DNA of 64,000 nt, from NCBI GenBank assembly GCA_009777725.1, contig WRLG01000002.1, positions 1-64,000 of the forward strand, in the 5' to 3' direction. Position numbers and translations under genes: made by a program. Below the pieces are notes generated by a model. That model saw only the letters and a list, made by a program, of their open reading frames with translations. It was not told the DNA's origin and searched no databases. This DNA is from Oscillospiraceae bacterium. Its GTDB lineage: Bacteria; Bacillota; Clostridia; Oscillospirales; Ruminococcaceae. Positions 42,625 to 51,305 of this stretch are shown piece by piece. Every line of letters starts with the position of its first letter. The first letter of the stretch is position 1.

Positions 42625-44325
42625 CTACATAGATGTTCCCGGAATATCAAGGTTTTTAATTCCTTCGTCCCTCTTCGCTATATCTCCCGTTAATTTATTA
42701 ACATATATATCTCTCCTGCTTAAATAAGCGATTAAAGGAAGCCCCCAATCCATATCACCTATGCCAACGTAATAAAGAGTATAAATATATTCATCTTCCG
42801 TTTCTTGTATTTCTCTATGAATATATGGCGGCACACCTCGGTAACTGCCCCTTATCTCCAAAAACGTAATCATATCCAGTATTTCTAAGACTGAATCCTT
42901 ATCGGGCACATTTTTCAAGGTCATACTGACTGAACCGTAACGACCAAACACAGCCGAAATAAAACTGTCTTTAAACATGAGCATGCGAACTTTGCTTGTA
43001 TAATTTCCACCCGTAAAACCAGCGAATGTATGCTCAATTTCAAAATAAAAATGATAATAATAATCATTTTCGCCCAAATAAATAAATTTTGATAAAATGC
43101 GATTGTATCCGTTGGCAGGCAGATTATCTTGGTCAGTCCAATCTTCGGCGATATGTTCGCGAAGTGCGTTTACCGCCGCTTCTCTTGATGAGAATGTATC
43201 ATTAAAATAAGTCCAAGATTCATTGCCCAAAGGCAACGGAAAAGCATCGGGCATATAGAAATCAGGAATATTCATTTGAGGCAAATCATCTTTATTCAAT
43301 ATAGCATTAGCAATTTCAATGAGTTCCTCATCGGTCATATTTTCAATTTCTTTGCACTTGTCGCTTTTTTCGTAAACCCAAAAATCCTCAAGATTAATGT
43401 CAATGTCAGTATAATCATTTGTCAAACCCGGCAACCTTGAAAGAGGAGAAAAATCTGTTATTTCATTCCCGCTTATATAAAGATAACTTAAATCAGACAG
43501 TCTAGATAAAGCAGATATGTCTTTAATCTTATTATCACCTATATTCAGACGACGTAAATCGGGCAGTTTAGATAAAGCAGATATATCCTCAATGTTATTG
43601 TTTTGTAATCTTACATTGGATAAATTTTTCAAACTTGATAACGGCGAAATATCTTCAACATTATTATTGTCCAAGCTTATGAAATCCAACTGTTTCAAGC
43701 TTAAAACCGATGGTAAATTACTGATTTGGTTATTTTTTAAATCTAATTGCTCTAAATCAGATAAATTTTTAAGCGGCGATATATCTGTTATTTGGTTATC
43801 CGCTAAACACAGCTCTTTTAATTTTGCCAAATTTGCAAGGGGGGTTAAGTCCGATATTTGGGTCTCGTTTATATATAACTTAGTCAAATTCGTGAAGTTA
43901 GCAATGGGCGTTAAATCTGTGATTGGGTTTTCGCTTAAATCTAATTCTTTCAAATTAGTTAGATGGGCAATAGGCGATAAATCGGTTATTTGATTTTTTC
44001 TTAGGCTAATGCTTTCAATATTATCCCAATTGGGTAATTGTTTAAAATCCAAAATATCATCATCGCTTAAATTTTCATCAATCCAAGAGTAATATGCGGG
44101 TCTCGTACCCATTTTCATATGTACGCCGCAAACAGTGGCGTACTCTTTTATTGCGGGTTCGGGAACAGAATTTTCAGATTCAGCCGTTGAAGTAGCCGAA
44201 GCAGTTGGTTCAGCACCAATAGCATTACCGGCATATGTTTCTGAATCTAAGGGTGAATTAAAATTGTTTTGCCCGCAAGCTGAAAGTAAAATAATGGTAA
44301 TAATTATACATATTACTTTTTTCAT
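42625..44325 (-). CDS. Leucine-rich-repeat lipoprotein
   Basis: 566 residues. Lipoprotein signal peptide with LLSAC near residue 18, a Ser/Glu/Ala-rich stretch, then nine 22-residue internalin-type leucine-rich repeats (about 105-305) with units such as LKELDLSENPITDLTPIANF. The C-terminal 250 residues have mixed alpha/beta segments (TFSSREAAVNALREHIAEDW; YYYHFYFEIEHTFAGFTGGN) that I do not recognise. It should be surface-anchored and bind a protein or glycan ligand. It has its own promoter on the minus strand and precedes the ABC exporter genes by 44 bases. Confidence 0.88.
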   Translation of the reverse strand: MKKVICIIITIILLSACGQNNFNSPLDSETYAGNAIGAEPTASATSTAESENSVPEPAIKEYATVCGVHMKMGTRPAYYSWIDENLSDDDILDFKQLPNWDNIESISLRKNQITDLSPIAHLTNLKELDLSENPITDLTPIANFTNLTKLYINETQISDLTPLANLAKLKELCLADNQITDISPLKNLSDLEQLDLKNNQISNLPSVLSLKQLDFISLDNNNVEDISPLSSLKNLSNVRLQNNNIEDISALSKLPDLRRLNIGDNKIKDISALSRLSDLSYLYISGNEITDFSPLSRLPGLTNDYTDIDINLEDFWVYEKSDKCKEIENMTDEELIEIANAILNKDDLPQMNIPDFYMPDAFPLPLGNESWTYFNDTFSSREAAVNALREHIAEDWTDQDNLPANGYNRILSKFIYLGENDYYYHFYFEIEHTFAGFTGGNYTSKVRMLMFKDSFISAVFGRYGSVSMTLKNVPDKDSVLEILDMITFLEIRGSYRGVPPYIHREIQETEDEYIYTLYYVGIGDMDWGLPLIAYLSRRDIYVNKLTGDIAKRDEGIKNLDIPGTSM

Positions 44326-44374
44326 ATAACAAAGCTCCCTTACATAATTTTAACTTCTTATTACCGCTTGTTTC

Positions 44375-44404
44375 AGTATAGCACTAATAAAGCTTTTCTG
44401 TCAA
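44375..44404 (-). promoter_or_regulatory. Promoter of the LRR lipoprotein
   Basis: Minus strand TTGACA (44404-44399), 18-base spacer, TATACT (44380-44375). Confidence 0.65.
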
Positions 44405-44470
44405 GCTCGTAATAAAATGTTTACAATTAAAGTTTCAGCTTGACCGAATAAAATTTTTTAATAAAAACAA

Positions 44471-44499
44471 TTGACAAGCAAGCTGTAATGTGCTATAAT
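44471..44499 (+). promoter_or_regulatory. rpsF-ssb-rpsR promoter
   Basis: TTGACA 44471-44476, 17-base spacer, TATAAT 44494-44499. Confidence 0.8.
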
Positions 44500-44537
44500 C
44501 CTATAGTGGCGTGTTAGCTCATGCCGCTTTTATCCTT

Positions 44538-44559
44538 CGCGCACGCTGCAGCTTGCGCG
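44538..44559 (+). promoter_or_regulatory. Leader hairpin before rpsF
   Basis: CGCGCA / TGCGCG stem with a 10-base loop (CGCTGCAGCT) in the 80-base leader. S6-S18 bind an rpsF leader element in many bacteria for autoregulation; this hairpin is a candidate, not verified against the known motif. Confidence 0.35.
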
Positions 44560-44584
44560 TAATCCATAAGGAGGTGTTTTTAGT

Positions 44585-44926
44585 ATGGCTAAAAAAAATG
44601 AAAGCTACGAGGCAATTATAATCTACAGCTTGAGGAACGGAGAAGACGGCGTTACGGCTCTTAATGAAAAGTTTAAGGCTTTAATTGAAGCTAACGCTAC
44701 GCTTGATTTGGTTGAAGAATGGGGAAAAAGAAGGCTGGCATATGAAATCGACGACCAGACGGAGGGGTACTATGTCCTGTACCGCTTCACTTCGCCGCCC
44801 GATTTCCCGGCGGAGCTTAATCGTGTTTTAAAAATTACCGAGGGTGTTATCCGCTCGTTGATTACGGTTAATATCCCCAAGGAAGAGAGAACTGCCGAGA
44901 ATCATAAAGCAAAGCAACTCGGCTAG
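44585..44926 (+). CDS. rpsF: 30S ribosomal protein S6
   Basis: 113 residues with S6 features: YEAIIIYSLRNGEDGVTALNEKF, EEWGKRRLAYEIDDQTEGYY and RVLKITEGVIRSLITVN. It binds S18 on 16S rRNA. A full AAGGAGGTG site lies ten bases before ATG 44585. First gene of the classic rpsF-ssb-rpsR operon. Confidence 0.97.
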   Translation: MAKKNESYEAIIIYSLRNGEDGVTALNEKFKALIEANATLDLVEEWGKRRLAYEIDDQTEGYYVLYRFTSPPDFPAELNRVLKITEGVIRSLITVNIPKEERTAENHKAKQLG

Positions 44927-44968
44927 GTCTCCCCGCGTTTCTTAGCGAAGAAAGGAAGTATAGTTGCC

Positions 44969-45466
44969 ATGAATAAGGTTATTTTAATGGGCAGACTTAC
45001 CGCCGACCCTGAGCTGAAGCAGACGACAAGCGGAATAAGCGTCTGCAATATTACAATTGCCGTTGACCGCAGTTATGTTCCGCAGGGTCAGGAGCGTCAA
45101 GCGGATTTCATACCGATTGTATTGTGGCGGCAGACCGCTGAATTTGTCTGCAAATATTTTCAAAAGGGCAAGATGATTGCCGTTGAGGGTTCTATGCGCG
45201 TCCGTTCTTATAACGATACCCGCCACCCGGAGGTTCGCCATTACGTTACTGAGGTTTTTGGCGATAACGTATACTTTACGGGTGATAAACAGCAAGGGGT
45301 CAATAACGGAGGCAATCAATACCCAAACAACAGCTATCAAAATCAGCCGCAGCAAATCCCGCAATATTCCGCGCCGCCCGCCGCTTCAGCACCCGCCCCG
45401 TCAATCTCGGTCGGCGATTTGGGCGATTTTGAAGAGGTTATAGGCGACAGTGATTTACCGTTTTAA
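44969..45466 (+). CDS. ssb: Single-stranded DNA-binding protein
   Basis: 165 residues. OB fold (1-105, MNKVILMGRLTADPELKQTT, FIPIVLWRQTAEFVCKYFQK) followed by a Gln/Asn/Pro-rich linker and the acidic tip SDLPF preceded by DFEEVIG, which recruits repair and replication partners. Lies between rpsF and rpsR as usual. Confidence 0.97.
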   Translation: MNKVILMGRLTADPELKQTTSGISVCNITIAVDRSYVPQGQERQADFIPIVLWRQTAEFVCKYFQKGKMIAVEGSMRVRSYNDTRHPEVRHYVTEVFGDNVYFTGDKQQGVNNGGNQYPNNSYQNQPQQIPQYSAPPAASAPAPSISVGDLGDFEEVIGDSDLPF

Positions 45467-45495
45467 CAGGTTCATAATGGAAGGAGTTTTTTATA

Positions 45496-45741
45496 ATGGA
45501 AAGGGATAGGGAGAGACCCTCCCGCGGCAAGAAATCGCGCAAAAAGGTCTGCGTTTTCTGTGCCGACAGGATAATCAGAATTGATTATAAGGATATACCC
45601 AGGCTTAAAAAGTGCATGACAGAAAGGTCAAAAATTCTGCCGAGGCGCGTCACGGGAACATGTGCTTATCATCAAAGAGAGCTTACCAGCGCAATTAAAA
45701 AGTCGCGTTATATTGCTTTATTGCCTTATATGTCTGACTAA
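45496..45741 (+). CDS. rpsR: 30S ribosomal protein S18
   Basis: 81 residues with the S18 core [50 protein letters not shown]-type end. N-terminus is Arg/Lys rich. The last gene of the operon, followed by a strong terminator. Confidence 0.97.
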   Translation: MERDRERPSRGKKSRKKVCVFCADRIIRIDYKDIPRLKKCMTERSKILPRRVTGTCAYHQRELTSAIKKSRYIALLPYMSD

Positions 45742-45753
45742 TTTGTTAATAAT

Positions 45754-45789
45754 AAAAAAAGAACGAGTATAAAAGCTCGTTCTTTTTTT
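45754..45789 (+). terminator. Terminator of rpsF-ssb-rpsR
   Basis: GAACGAG / CTCGTTC stem (45761-45767, 45776-45782) extended by A7/T7 tracts on both sides and ending in TTTTTTTA. Confidence 0.9.
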
Positions 45790-45813
45790 ATTGACAAAAT
45801 TAGGAATAAAATA

Positions 45814-45848
45814 ACCGAATTCCACAAAATACGACCGAATTCAACAAA
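45814..45848 (+). promoter_or_regulatory. Twin operator candidate upstream of the XRE gene
   Basis: Two direct copies of ACCGAATTCnACAAA start at 45814 and 45834, exactly 20 bases apart (about two helical turns). They end five bases before the -35 box at 45853. This is a typical arrangement for a regulator acting on its own promoter. Confidence 0.55.
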
Positions 45849-45852
45849 GTTC

Positions 45853-45881
45853 TTGACAAGCTGTTGGTTTTATTGTATATT
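45853..45881 (+). promoter_or_regulatory. Promoter of the XRE regulator
   Basis: TTGACA 45853-45858, 17-base spacer, TATATT 45876-45881. Confidence 0.7.
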
Positions 45882-45929
45882 CATGGTATAGTTAATATGA
45901 TTACTTTATGTTAAATAAAGGAGACGGCT

Positions 45930-46298
45930 ATGTTAGGACGTAGGTTGAAGAATATGCGTGAAGACAATTATATGACCCGGGATGATTTGGCGGGGAGATT
46001 GAACGTGTCCTTACATGCGGTGGCAAAATACGAGAGGGATGAACGTGAGCCGAACGATGCGTTAAAGATGGAAATAGCAAGGATATTTAACGTGTCACTT
46101 GATTTTCTTGTAGGCTTGTGCGAACATAAATACAGCTATAGCCGGGATAATCTGGTTTTAGTTCCGTATGTGCTTGATGATGATGAAATGAATCAGATAC
46201 AAGATTATGCCGACATGGTTGCACATTTGAGGAAAGCTAAGAGGCGGCAATTTGCCGCCTCTGCAAATAACATTTTTAAGAAAATGTTTTCGGATTAG
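45930..46298 (+). CDS. XRE-family transcription regulator
   Basis: 122 residues. An N-terminal helix-turn-helix (1-62) contains LGRRLKNMREDNYMTRDDLA and GRLNVSLHAVAKYERDEREP; the C-terminal part is a helical dimerisation region. This resembles SinR/immR-like regulators. GGAGAC lies shortly before ATG 45930. The direct repeats upstream of its promoter suggest autoregulation. Its 3' end overlaps the convergent tautomerase gene by 23 bases. Target genes unknown. Confidence 0.85.
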   Translation: MLGRRLKNMREDNYMTRDDLAGRLNVSLHAVAKYERDEREPNDALKMEIARIFNVSLDFLVGLCEHKYSYSRDNLVLVPYVLDDDEMNQIQDYADMVAHLRKAKRRQFAASANNIFKKMFSD

Positions 46299-46512
46299 TG
46301 TACCCCGGCTTGAAAACGATATTGTCCTTATCCTTTATAAATTCATTGTAAACGCCCTCCCATTCGCCGAAGGAATATTCCTCCACCGAAACGGAGATAT
46401 ATTTCTCCGGCTTTCCCATTGTAGTGTTGACAACATTTGCAATTTGCTCCGCGGCTTGCTTTAATTGCGATTCCGAAGGACCGCTGATGGTTTTAATAAC
46501 GATATGCGGCAT
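46276..46512 (-). CDS. 4-oxalocrotonate tautomerase-family protein
   Basis: 78 residues starting MPHIVIKTISGPSESQLKQA, so Pro2 becomes the catalytic N-terminal proline after Met removal. EYISVSVEEYSFGEW-like strands follow. The family tautomerises or dehalogenates small keto acids. It is a little longer than the usual 60-65 residues. GGAGAG precedes ATG 46512. It is convergent and overlapping with the XRE gene. Confidence 0.8.
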   Translation of the reverse strand: MPHIVIKTISGPSESQLKQAAEQIANVVNTTMGKPEKYISVSVEEYSFGEWEGVYNEFIKDKDNIVFKPGYTNPKTFS

Positions 46513-46543
46513 ATTAGCTCTCTCCTTAAAATTTAATTTTATA

Positions 46544-46582
46544 TACAGCTTAGCTTGAATGATTAATTAAAGCTAAGCTGTA
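46544..46582. promoter_or_regulatory. 13-base inverted repeat in a divergent promoter region
   Basis: Perfect arms TACAGCTTAGCTT (46544-46556) and complement (46570-46582) with a 13-base spacer. It lies between the divergent tautomerase and gerK genes and may be an operator. No T-tract on the right. Confidence 0.5.
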
Positions 46583-46602
46583 TGATTATTCAACTTTAAA
46601 GC

Positions 46603-46632
46603 TGAATAACTATATTTTAATTATACATAATT
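46603..46632 (+). promoter_or_regulatory. Sigma-G-like promoter of the gerK operon
   Basis: TGAATA (46603-46608), 17-base spacer and CATAATT (46626-46632). The -35 is the exact forespore sigma-G/F consensus and the -10 fits CATnnTA except for the last base. It is located about 80 bases before the first ger gene; germinant receptors are sigma-G genes in Bacillus and Clostridia. Confidence 0.5.
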
Positions 46633-46713
46633 TTTTCAAAAAAGTAAACACCTTTTTATGAATTATTTTACTTTTAAGGGACAAAATAAAAATTATATAT
46701 AAAGGAGGTTAAT

Positions 46714-48201
46714 ATGAACACTCCAAATGCAAAAAATTATAAAAACATTCAGCTTTCAGCTTCAATTGACGAAAATACGTCTAATATTGAAAGCATACTT
46801 GCTCAAACCGCCGACCTGCTTTTAAATCCTTTTTTAATCGGCGGGGTTAAATGTAACCTTGTCTGCTTTGAGGGGATGGTTTCAACGCAGGTGATTACTA
46901 ATTTAATCCTGCGCCCGCTTTCGGATTTGTCGTTAAACATGAAAAATTCCAATTCAACCGAAATATTCTCCCATATCGACTGCCATATGTTGATGACGAT
47001 TGATAAATCCTACTCCGCCGATTACGGTGACCTTTTGAAACGCTTGATGAACGGCTTTGCCGTGCTTTTAATCGATGGCGTAGCAACGGCTTTTTCCTTC
47101 GGGGTTCAAGGATTTGCGGCTCGGAATATAGCAGAGCCTTCCTCGGAGGGTAATCTCAGCGGAGCAAGGGATGGGTTTGTGGAGACCTTATTCTCAAACA
47201 TGTCGCTCGTCCGCCGCAGAATGAAGTCTCCCTTGTTAAAATTTGAGCTTTTTTCCGTTGCAAAAACAAGCAACACCGATGTGATACTGGCTTATATGAC
47301 AGACCGTGTCCCGCTTGAATTAGTCAATAAGATAAAAAAACAGCTTCAAGGCATGGAGCTTGAATCAATCTTGGGAAGCGGATATATAGAGCCTTATCTT
47401 AACGATACAAAGCTCTCCGTTTTCTCCGGCGTATCGGTAACGGAACGCCCTGATGTATTCTGCGCGAAGATACTGGAGGGTAGGATAGGTCTTTTAATAG
47501 ACGGTTCTCCCTTCTCAATTATGCTGCCCTATCTTTTCATAGAAAATTTTCAAACTCTGGACGATTATAATTTCCGCCCTTATTACACAACCATTATACG
47601 CTGGATTCGCTATGCGGCTTTTTTTCTGGCTGTTTTTCTGCCGGCATTGTACACCGCCGTTACCGTATTCCACCCCGAGCTTTTCAACCATTATTTTATT
47701 ATGACCCTTGCCGCCGCAGAGGAGCTGACGCCCCTGCCCCTTGCCGTTGAAACGCTTTTTGTTTTATTTGCGTTTGAAATTATCAGGGAGGCGGGTTTGA
47801 GGCTGCCCAAGAGCGTTGGGGGTGCTGTTTCAATAGTCGGCGGATTATTAATCGGTGATGCCGCTGTATCTGCGGGTATCATATCTAAGCCGCTTCTGCT
47901 GGCTTGCGCGCTGTCATTTACCGCATCGTTTGTCATACCGTCTTTGAATCAGTCCATTACCGCGCTTAGGTTTATATCGGTTATTGCCGGGGGAATTGCC
48001 GGACTGTACGGCGTAGCTTTGGCGGGTGCGGTAATACTGATAAACATTTGTTCGCTCGAAAGCTACGGAGCTCCCGTCATGTCGCCTTTATCTCCTTTTA
48101 CGCCTAAATCAATGCGCGATGTCTTAACCAGAATAGGCTTCAAGCGAATGGCTACGGGTAATACGGCAATTGAAGGTTTAAAAGGAGTTAATTTGAGTTG
48201 A
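46714..48201 (+). CDS. gerKA: Spore germination receptor A subunit (GerA/GerKA family)
   Basis: 495 residues. A hydrophilic N-terminal half (about 1-285) precedes about five helices. Family motifs are DLLNPFLIGGVKC-like near 35, FAVLLIDGVATAFSFGVQGF near 120, a central KTSNTDVILAYMTDRV, and PFSIMLPYLFIENFQTLDDY around 270 followed by RPYYTTIIRWIRY. It forms the receptor in the spore inner membrane with the B and C subunits and senses germinant. AAAGGAGG precedes ATG 46714. Confidence 0.92.
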   Translation: MNTPNAKNYKNIQLSASIDENTSNIESILAQTADLLLNPFLIGGVKCNLVCFEGMVSTQVITNLILRPLSDLSLNMKNSNSTEIFSHIDCHMLMTIDKSYSADYGDLLKRLMNGFAVLLIDGVATAFSFGVQGFAARNIAEPSSEGNLSGARDGFVETLFSNMSLVRRRMKSPLLKFELFSVAKTSNTDVILAYMTDRVPLELVNKIKKQLQGMELESILGSGYIEPYLNDTKLSVFSGVSVTERPDVFCAKILEGRIGLLIDGSPFSIMLPYLFIENFQTLDDYNFRPYYTTIIRWIRYAAFFLAVFLPALYTAVTVFHPELFNHYFIMTLAAAEELTPLPLAVETLFVLFAFEIIREAGLRLPKSVGGAVSIVGGLLIGDAAVSAGIISKPLLLACALSFTASFVIPSLNQSITALRFISVIAGGIAGLYGVALAGAVILINICSLESYGAPVMSPLSPFTPKSMRDVLTRIGFKRMATGNTAIEGLKGVNLS

Positions 48202-49271
48202 AAACGAAAAATACTGTTATAAGCTGGGGGCAGCTTTTGCTGTTGCTTTTGATTGTTAAGGTTTTTACTTTAATGACCTTCGTCCCTCTTGTGGCAAACG
48301 GCTACACCCCGACCACTCAGGTACTGGCGACCATTATATCGGCGGCGGTTCAGGCGGTTCTTATCATACCGCTTGCGGTTTTGGGCAGTAAATACGCCGG
48401 GCAAAGCGTTATTGATATGATTTCGGAAAAAAGCAAGGCGTTAGGGATTATTACGGCATTTTTATATTTTGCGTTTTTTTTCTGCTTTACCGTAAATGCC
48501 GTCCTGCATTTTCAAAGCTTCATAAGCTCTCGTTTTTTTCCGAATGCTAACGAGTATATTTCGGTCGGGTTCTTTTTGCTGATATGCGCTTACTGTGCTC
48601 ATTTGGGAATATCCGGGCTTGCGCGTTCGGCGGTTTTGCTGTTTCTTATCTTTGCCGTTACGCTTGCCGCCATTTTAATTACCTCTGTTCCGAGCTATGA
48701 CGCGCTTAATTTTTATTATGACAGGAGCTATCAAGAAAATCTTTTTAACGCGGTTCTTGATGATATGGCGAGAAACGGCGAGATTACGGCTCTTGTATTA
48801 TTATCTAAGCACATTAAAGAGCATTTCAGCCGCGCCTCATACGGCTTAATTGCCGCAAAACCTGTTTTATCGCTGACGGCGGCTTTTCTTATCATCGGTG
48901 TACTCGGAGAATTTGCGGCTGTTACCGATTATCCGTTTTTAGCGGTAAGCTCTCATGCCGGAATAAGATTTATCGGGCGTTCCGACTCAATATTTATGGT
49001 GCTGTGGACGATAACCTCCGTGATAGCGGTTTCCCTTATGATTAACCTCGGGAGCGGGTTAATCGCCGAGATGTCTCCTAAGGGAAAGTATAAATGCACG
49101 TTTGTTTCGGCGGCGGTATTTGCCGCAGTGATGCTCTTTATCAAAACAGGCGCGGATTTTTCGGTTATATATCAATATGCCTGCTCGGCACAGGCGGTTG
49201 CCGTATTGGTATTTGTTATACCATGTTTAACATTAATTGCCAAAAGAGCAAAAAGGAGAGATGCTAAATGA
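48198..49271 (+). CDS. gerKB: Spore germination receptor B subunit (GerAB/GerKB family)
   Basis: 357 residues with about ten membrane helices, APC-fold amino-acid-transporter-like, as in GerAB. Typical segments are ISWGQLLLLLLIVKVFTLMT at the start and ENLFNAVLDDMARNGEITAL in the middle. It is the likely germinant-binding subunit. TTG start overlaps the stop codon of the A subunit (TTGA). Confidence 0.92.
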   Translation: MKTKNTVISWGQLLLLLLIVKVFTLMTFVPLVANGYTPTTQVLATIISAAVQAVLIIPLAVLGSKYAGQSVIDMISEKSKALGIITAFLYFAFFFCFTVNAVLHFQSFISSRFFPNANEYISVGFFLLICAYCAHLGISGLARSAVLLFLIFAVTLAAILITSVPSYDALNFYYDRSYQENLFNAVLDDMARNGEITALVLLSKHIKEHFSRASYGLIAAKPVLSLTAAFLIIGVLGEFAAVTDYPFLAVSSHAGIRFIGRSDSIFMVLWTITSVIAVSLMINLGSGLIAEMSPKGKYKCTFVSAAVFAAVMLFIKTGADFSVIYQYACSAQAVAVLVFVIPCLTLIAKRAKRRDAK

Positions 49272-50365
49272 AAAGACGGAGCTTAACCATTACGGCGGCT
49301 TTATTCTGCTTTTGTTCAATATTGCTTTCGGGTTGCGGAACGGAGGTAAACAGGCGGACCTTTGTTGAAATTATGGGGATTGAAATGCAGGACGATGCCT
49401 ACAGGGTAAGCCTTCAGCTTTACCGCCCTCACGACAGCGCGGGGAATTTTGATTTGACCGCGCCGTTTGAAAGAGTTTTAACAGGTGAGGGGATTACCGT
49501 AAGTTCCGCAATAGCCGATGCCGAGCTAAGGCAAGGCAAGGAATTATTTTTAGGGCATATAAAGCTGATTGTTGCAGGCAATGCTTTAAACCCCTCTAAG
49601 GATTTGGAAATGCTTTTGAGCGAGGGGATTTCCCCCGGCTGCCCCGTAATCTACTCGGATTCGCCATACAATGTCATTGCTTCAAGCATATCTCGCGGGG
49701 GCGAGAGCGGCGGGGGAGAGCTTCTTGAATTGATGGATTCGTCAATCCGGCGGGGACAAACAGTTTATACTTCAATCATGAAGCTCTCCGGCGACAATAA
49801 ACTGCTGAACCTGCCGTGTGTTCTGCCGCTATTGGAAACATATCCGCTCGCGGAGAATACCGAGGCGGAAGGGGAGAAGGCGCGTTTTAACGGATTGACC
49901 TTTGCGGAAAGCAATGCAATCGCGAACGGAAATATCCACCCCGACGATGTAGCGGGGGTAAAACTGCTTATGGACGATTACAAAAAAAGAGATAAAGTAA
50001 CAATCCCCGTAACAATTAACGGAAAAACTGCGGCAACGGTCATTACAAACGCAAAAACAAGCAAAACGGCGGAGATTACGGACGATGGCAGTCTGAGGGT
50101 TAGGGCGTTAATTAAGGCAAAGGTACGGATTATTGAAAATCCTTACGGATTAGATGACGCGTTAATCGAAGAAGCCGTTCGCCGCAATCTGCATGATATG
50201 GTCATAAGCGCGTATTCTACGGCGGTATGGTATAACAAAAACGATGTGTTCGGCATTTATAAGCTTTTGCGCCGCCATTCTCCCGAGCAGCTTGAATATT
50301 ACCAAGCGAATCCCCAAAGCCTGTTGGCGGAGAGCATTTTGGATATAGAGGTAAAGAATGTATAA
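49268..50365 (+). CDS. gerKC: Spore germination receptor C subunit (Ger(x)C lipoprotein)
   Basis: 365 residues with a lipoprotein signal peptide (LLSGCGTEVNRRTFVEIMGI, Cys near 23). Ger(x)C hallmarks are FVEIMGIEMQDD, GHIKLIVAGNALN-like near 95 and a C-terminal domain with RVRALIKAKVRIIENPYGLD. The ATGA overlap joins it to the B subunit. It is the peripheral subunit of the receptor. Confidence 0.92.
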   Translation: MKRRSLTITAALFCFCSILLSGCGTEVNRRTFVEIMGIEMQDDAYRVSLQLYRPHDSAGNFDLTAPFERVLTGEGITVSSAIADAELRQGKELFLGHIKLIVAGNALNPSKDLEMLLSEGISPGCPVIYSDSPYNVIASSISRGGESGGGELLELMDSSIRRGQTVYTSIMKLSGDNKLLNLPCVLPLLETYPLAENTEAEGEKARFNGLTFAESNAIANGNIHPDDVAGVKLLMDDYKKRDKVTIPVTINGKTAATVITNAKTSKTAEITDDGSLRVRALIKAKVRIIENPYGLDDALIEEAVRRNLHDMVISAYSTAVWYNKNDVFGIYKLLRRHSPEQLEYYQANPQSLLAESILDIEVKNV

Positions 50366-50396
50366 AAATTGCCATATATTAACTGCTCTTTTATTT

Positions 50397-50425
50397 GTAT
50401 AAATAATCCGTCCTTGACAATAATT
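50397..50425 (+). promoter_or_regulatory. Sigma-F-like promoter before sigG
   Basis: GTATA (50397-50401) and GACAATAATT (50416-50425) fit the forespore sigma-F elements GyATA and GGnnAnAnTA at most positions, with a spacer one or two bases shorter than usual. sigG is sigma-F dependent in Bacillus. A TTGACA at 50414 overlaps but lacks a matched -10. Confidence 0.35.
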
Positions 50426-50451
50426 GTAATAGATATGAATCAAGGAGCGGC

Positions 50452-50493
50452 GTGAGAATAAATTTCGCGCAAAATTATTTATATGTATTATAA
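50452..50493 (+). CDS. 13-residue leader frame overlapping the sigG start
   Basis: GTG 50452, five bases after AAGGAG, opens a frame of 13 codons ending in TAA 50491-50493, eight bases past the sigG ATG 50483. sigG itself has no visible ribosome site. It may therefore depend on termination-reinitiation from this leader. Confidence 0.35.
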   Translation: MRINFAQNYLYVL

Positions 50494-51253
50494 TAAGGTA
50501 GATATAAGCGGCGTTGACACATCGAAGCTGGTTGTTTTAAAGGAAGCGGAAAAGATGGAGCTGCTCCGTAAATACAAGCAGGGCGACAAGGTTGCGCGGG
50601 AAAAGCTTATAAGCGGCAATCTGCGGTTAGTTTTGAGCGTAATTCAAAAGTTCATCGGCAGGGGAGAGAATGCCGACGACTTGTTTCAAGTAGGCTGTAT
50701 AGGTCTGATTAAAGCTATAGATAACTTTAATACCGACCTTGACGTAAGGTTTTCTACCTATGCCGTCCCTATGATTGCGGGCGAGGTGCGGCGGTATATG
50801 AGGGATAATAACCCCATACGCGTAAGCCGTTCACTGCGCGATTTGGCTTACAAGGCTATGCAGGCTAAGGAGCAGCTTACCATTCTGCATCAAAAGGAGC
50901 CTACGGTCAAGCAGATTGCCGAGCATATCGGCTTTAAGCAGTCCGAGGTGGTACTGGCACTTGAAAGCATAACCGACCCCATCTCTCTTTATGAGCCCGT
51001 TTATTCGGATGCCGGGGATACGCTTTATGTTTTAGACCAAATCGGCGATAAAAGCGATGATTCAAACTGGCTGGATGAAATTTCCTTAAAGGAAGCAATT
51101 AATCTTCTCCAGCCCAGAGAGAAAAATATTCTGTATTTAAGGTTTTTTCTGGGAAAAACGCAGGTAGAGGTTGCGGGGGAGATTGGCATTTCCCAAGCGC
51201 AGGTATCAAGGCTTGAAAAATACACACTTGACAAGATAAAAGGGAAAATATAG
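50483..51253 (+). CDS. sigG: Forespore RNA polymerase sigma factor SigG
   Basis: 256 residues closely resembling sigma-G: GVDTSKLVVLKEAEKMELLR, EKLISGNLRLVLSVIQKF, the invariant DDLFQVGCIGLIKAIDNFNT of region 2, MIAGEVRRYMRDNNPIRVSR and the region 4 HTH GKTQVEVAGEIGISQAQVSR. It directs late forespore genes including germination receptors. In most Firmicutes it follows spoIIGA-sigE; here it follows the gerK operon. No Shine-Dalgarno stands near its ATG. Sigma-F is less likely given the N-terminal GVDTSKL. Confidence 0.92.
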   Translation: MYYNKVDISGVDTSKLVVLKEAEKMELLRKYKQGDKVAREKLISGNLRLVLSVIQKFIGRGENADDLFQVGCIGLIKAIDNFNTDLDVRFSTYAVPMIAGEVRRYMRDNNPIRVSRSLRDLAYKAMQAKEQLTILHQKEPTVKQIAEHIGFKQSEVVLALESITDPISLYEPVYSDAGDTLYVLDQIGDKSDDSNWLDEISLKEAINLLQPREKNILYLRFFLGKTQVEVAGEIGISQAQVSRLEKYTLDKIKGKI

Positions 51254-51285
51254 CCGTGCTGAGGTTTTTTTAAAGCCGCTTACGG

Positions 51286-51305
51286 GGGCGGATTGCCGTC
51301 CGCCC
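51286..51305 (+). terminator. Hairpin after sigG
   Basis: GGGCGGA / TCCGCCC, 7-base stem with 6-base loop. It has no T-tract, so is only a weak terminator candidate. Confidence 0.35.
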
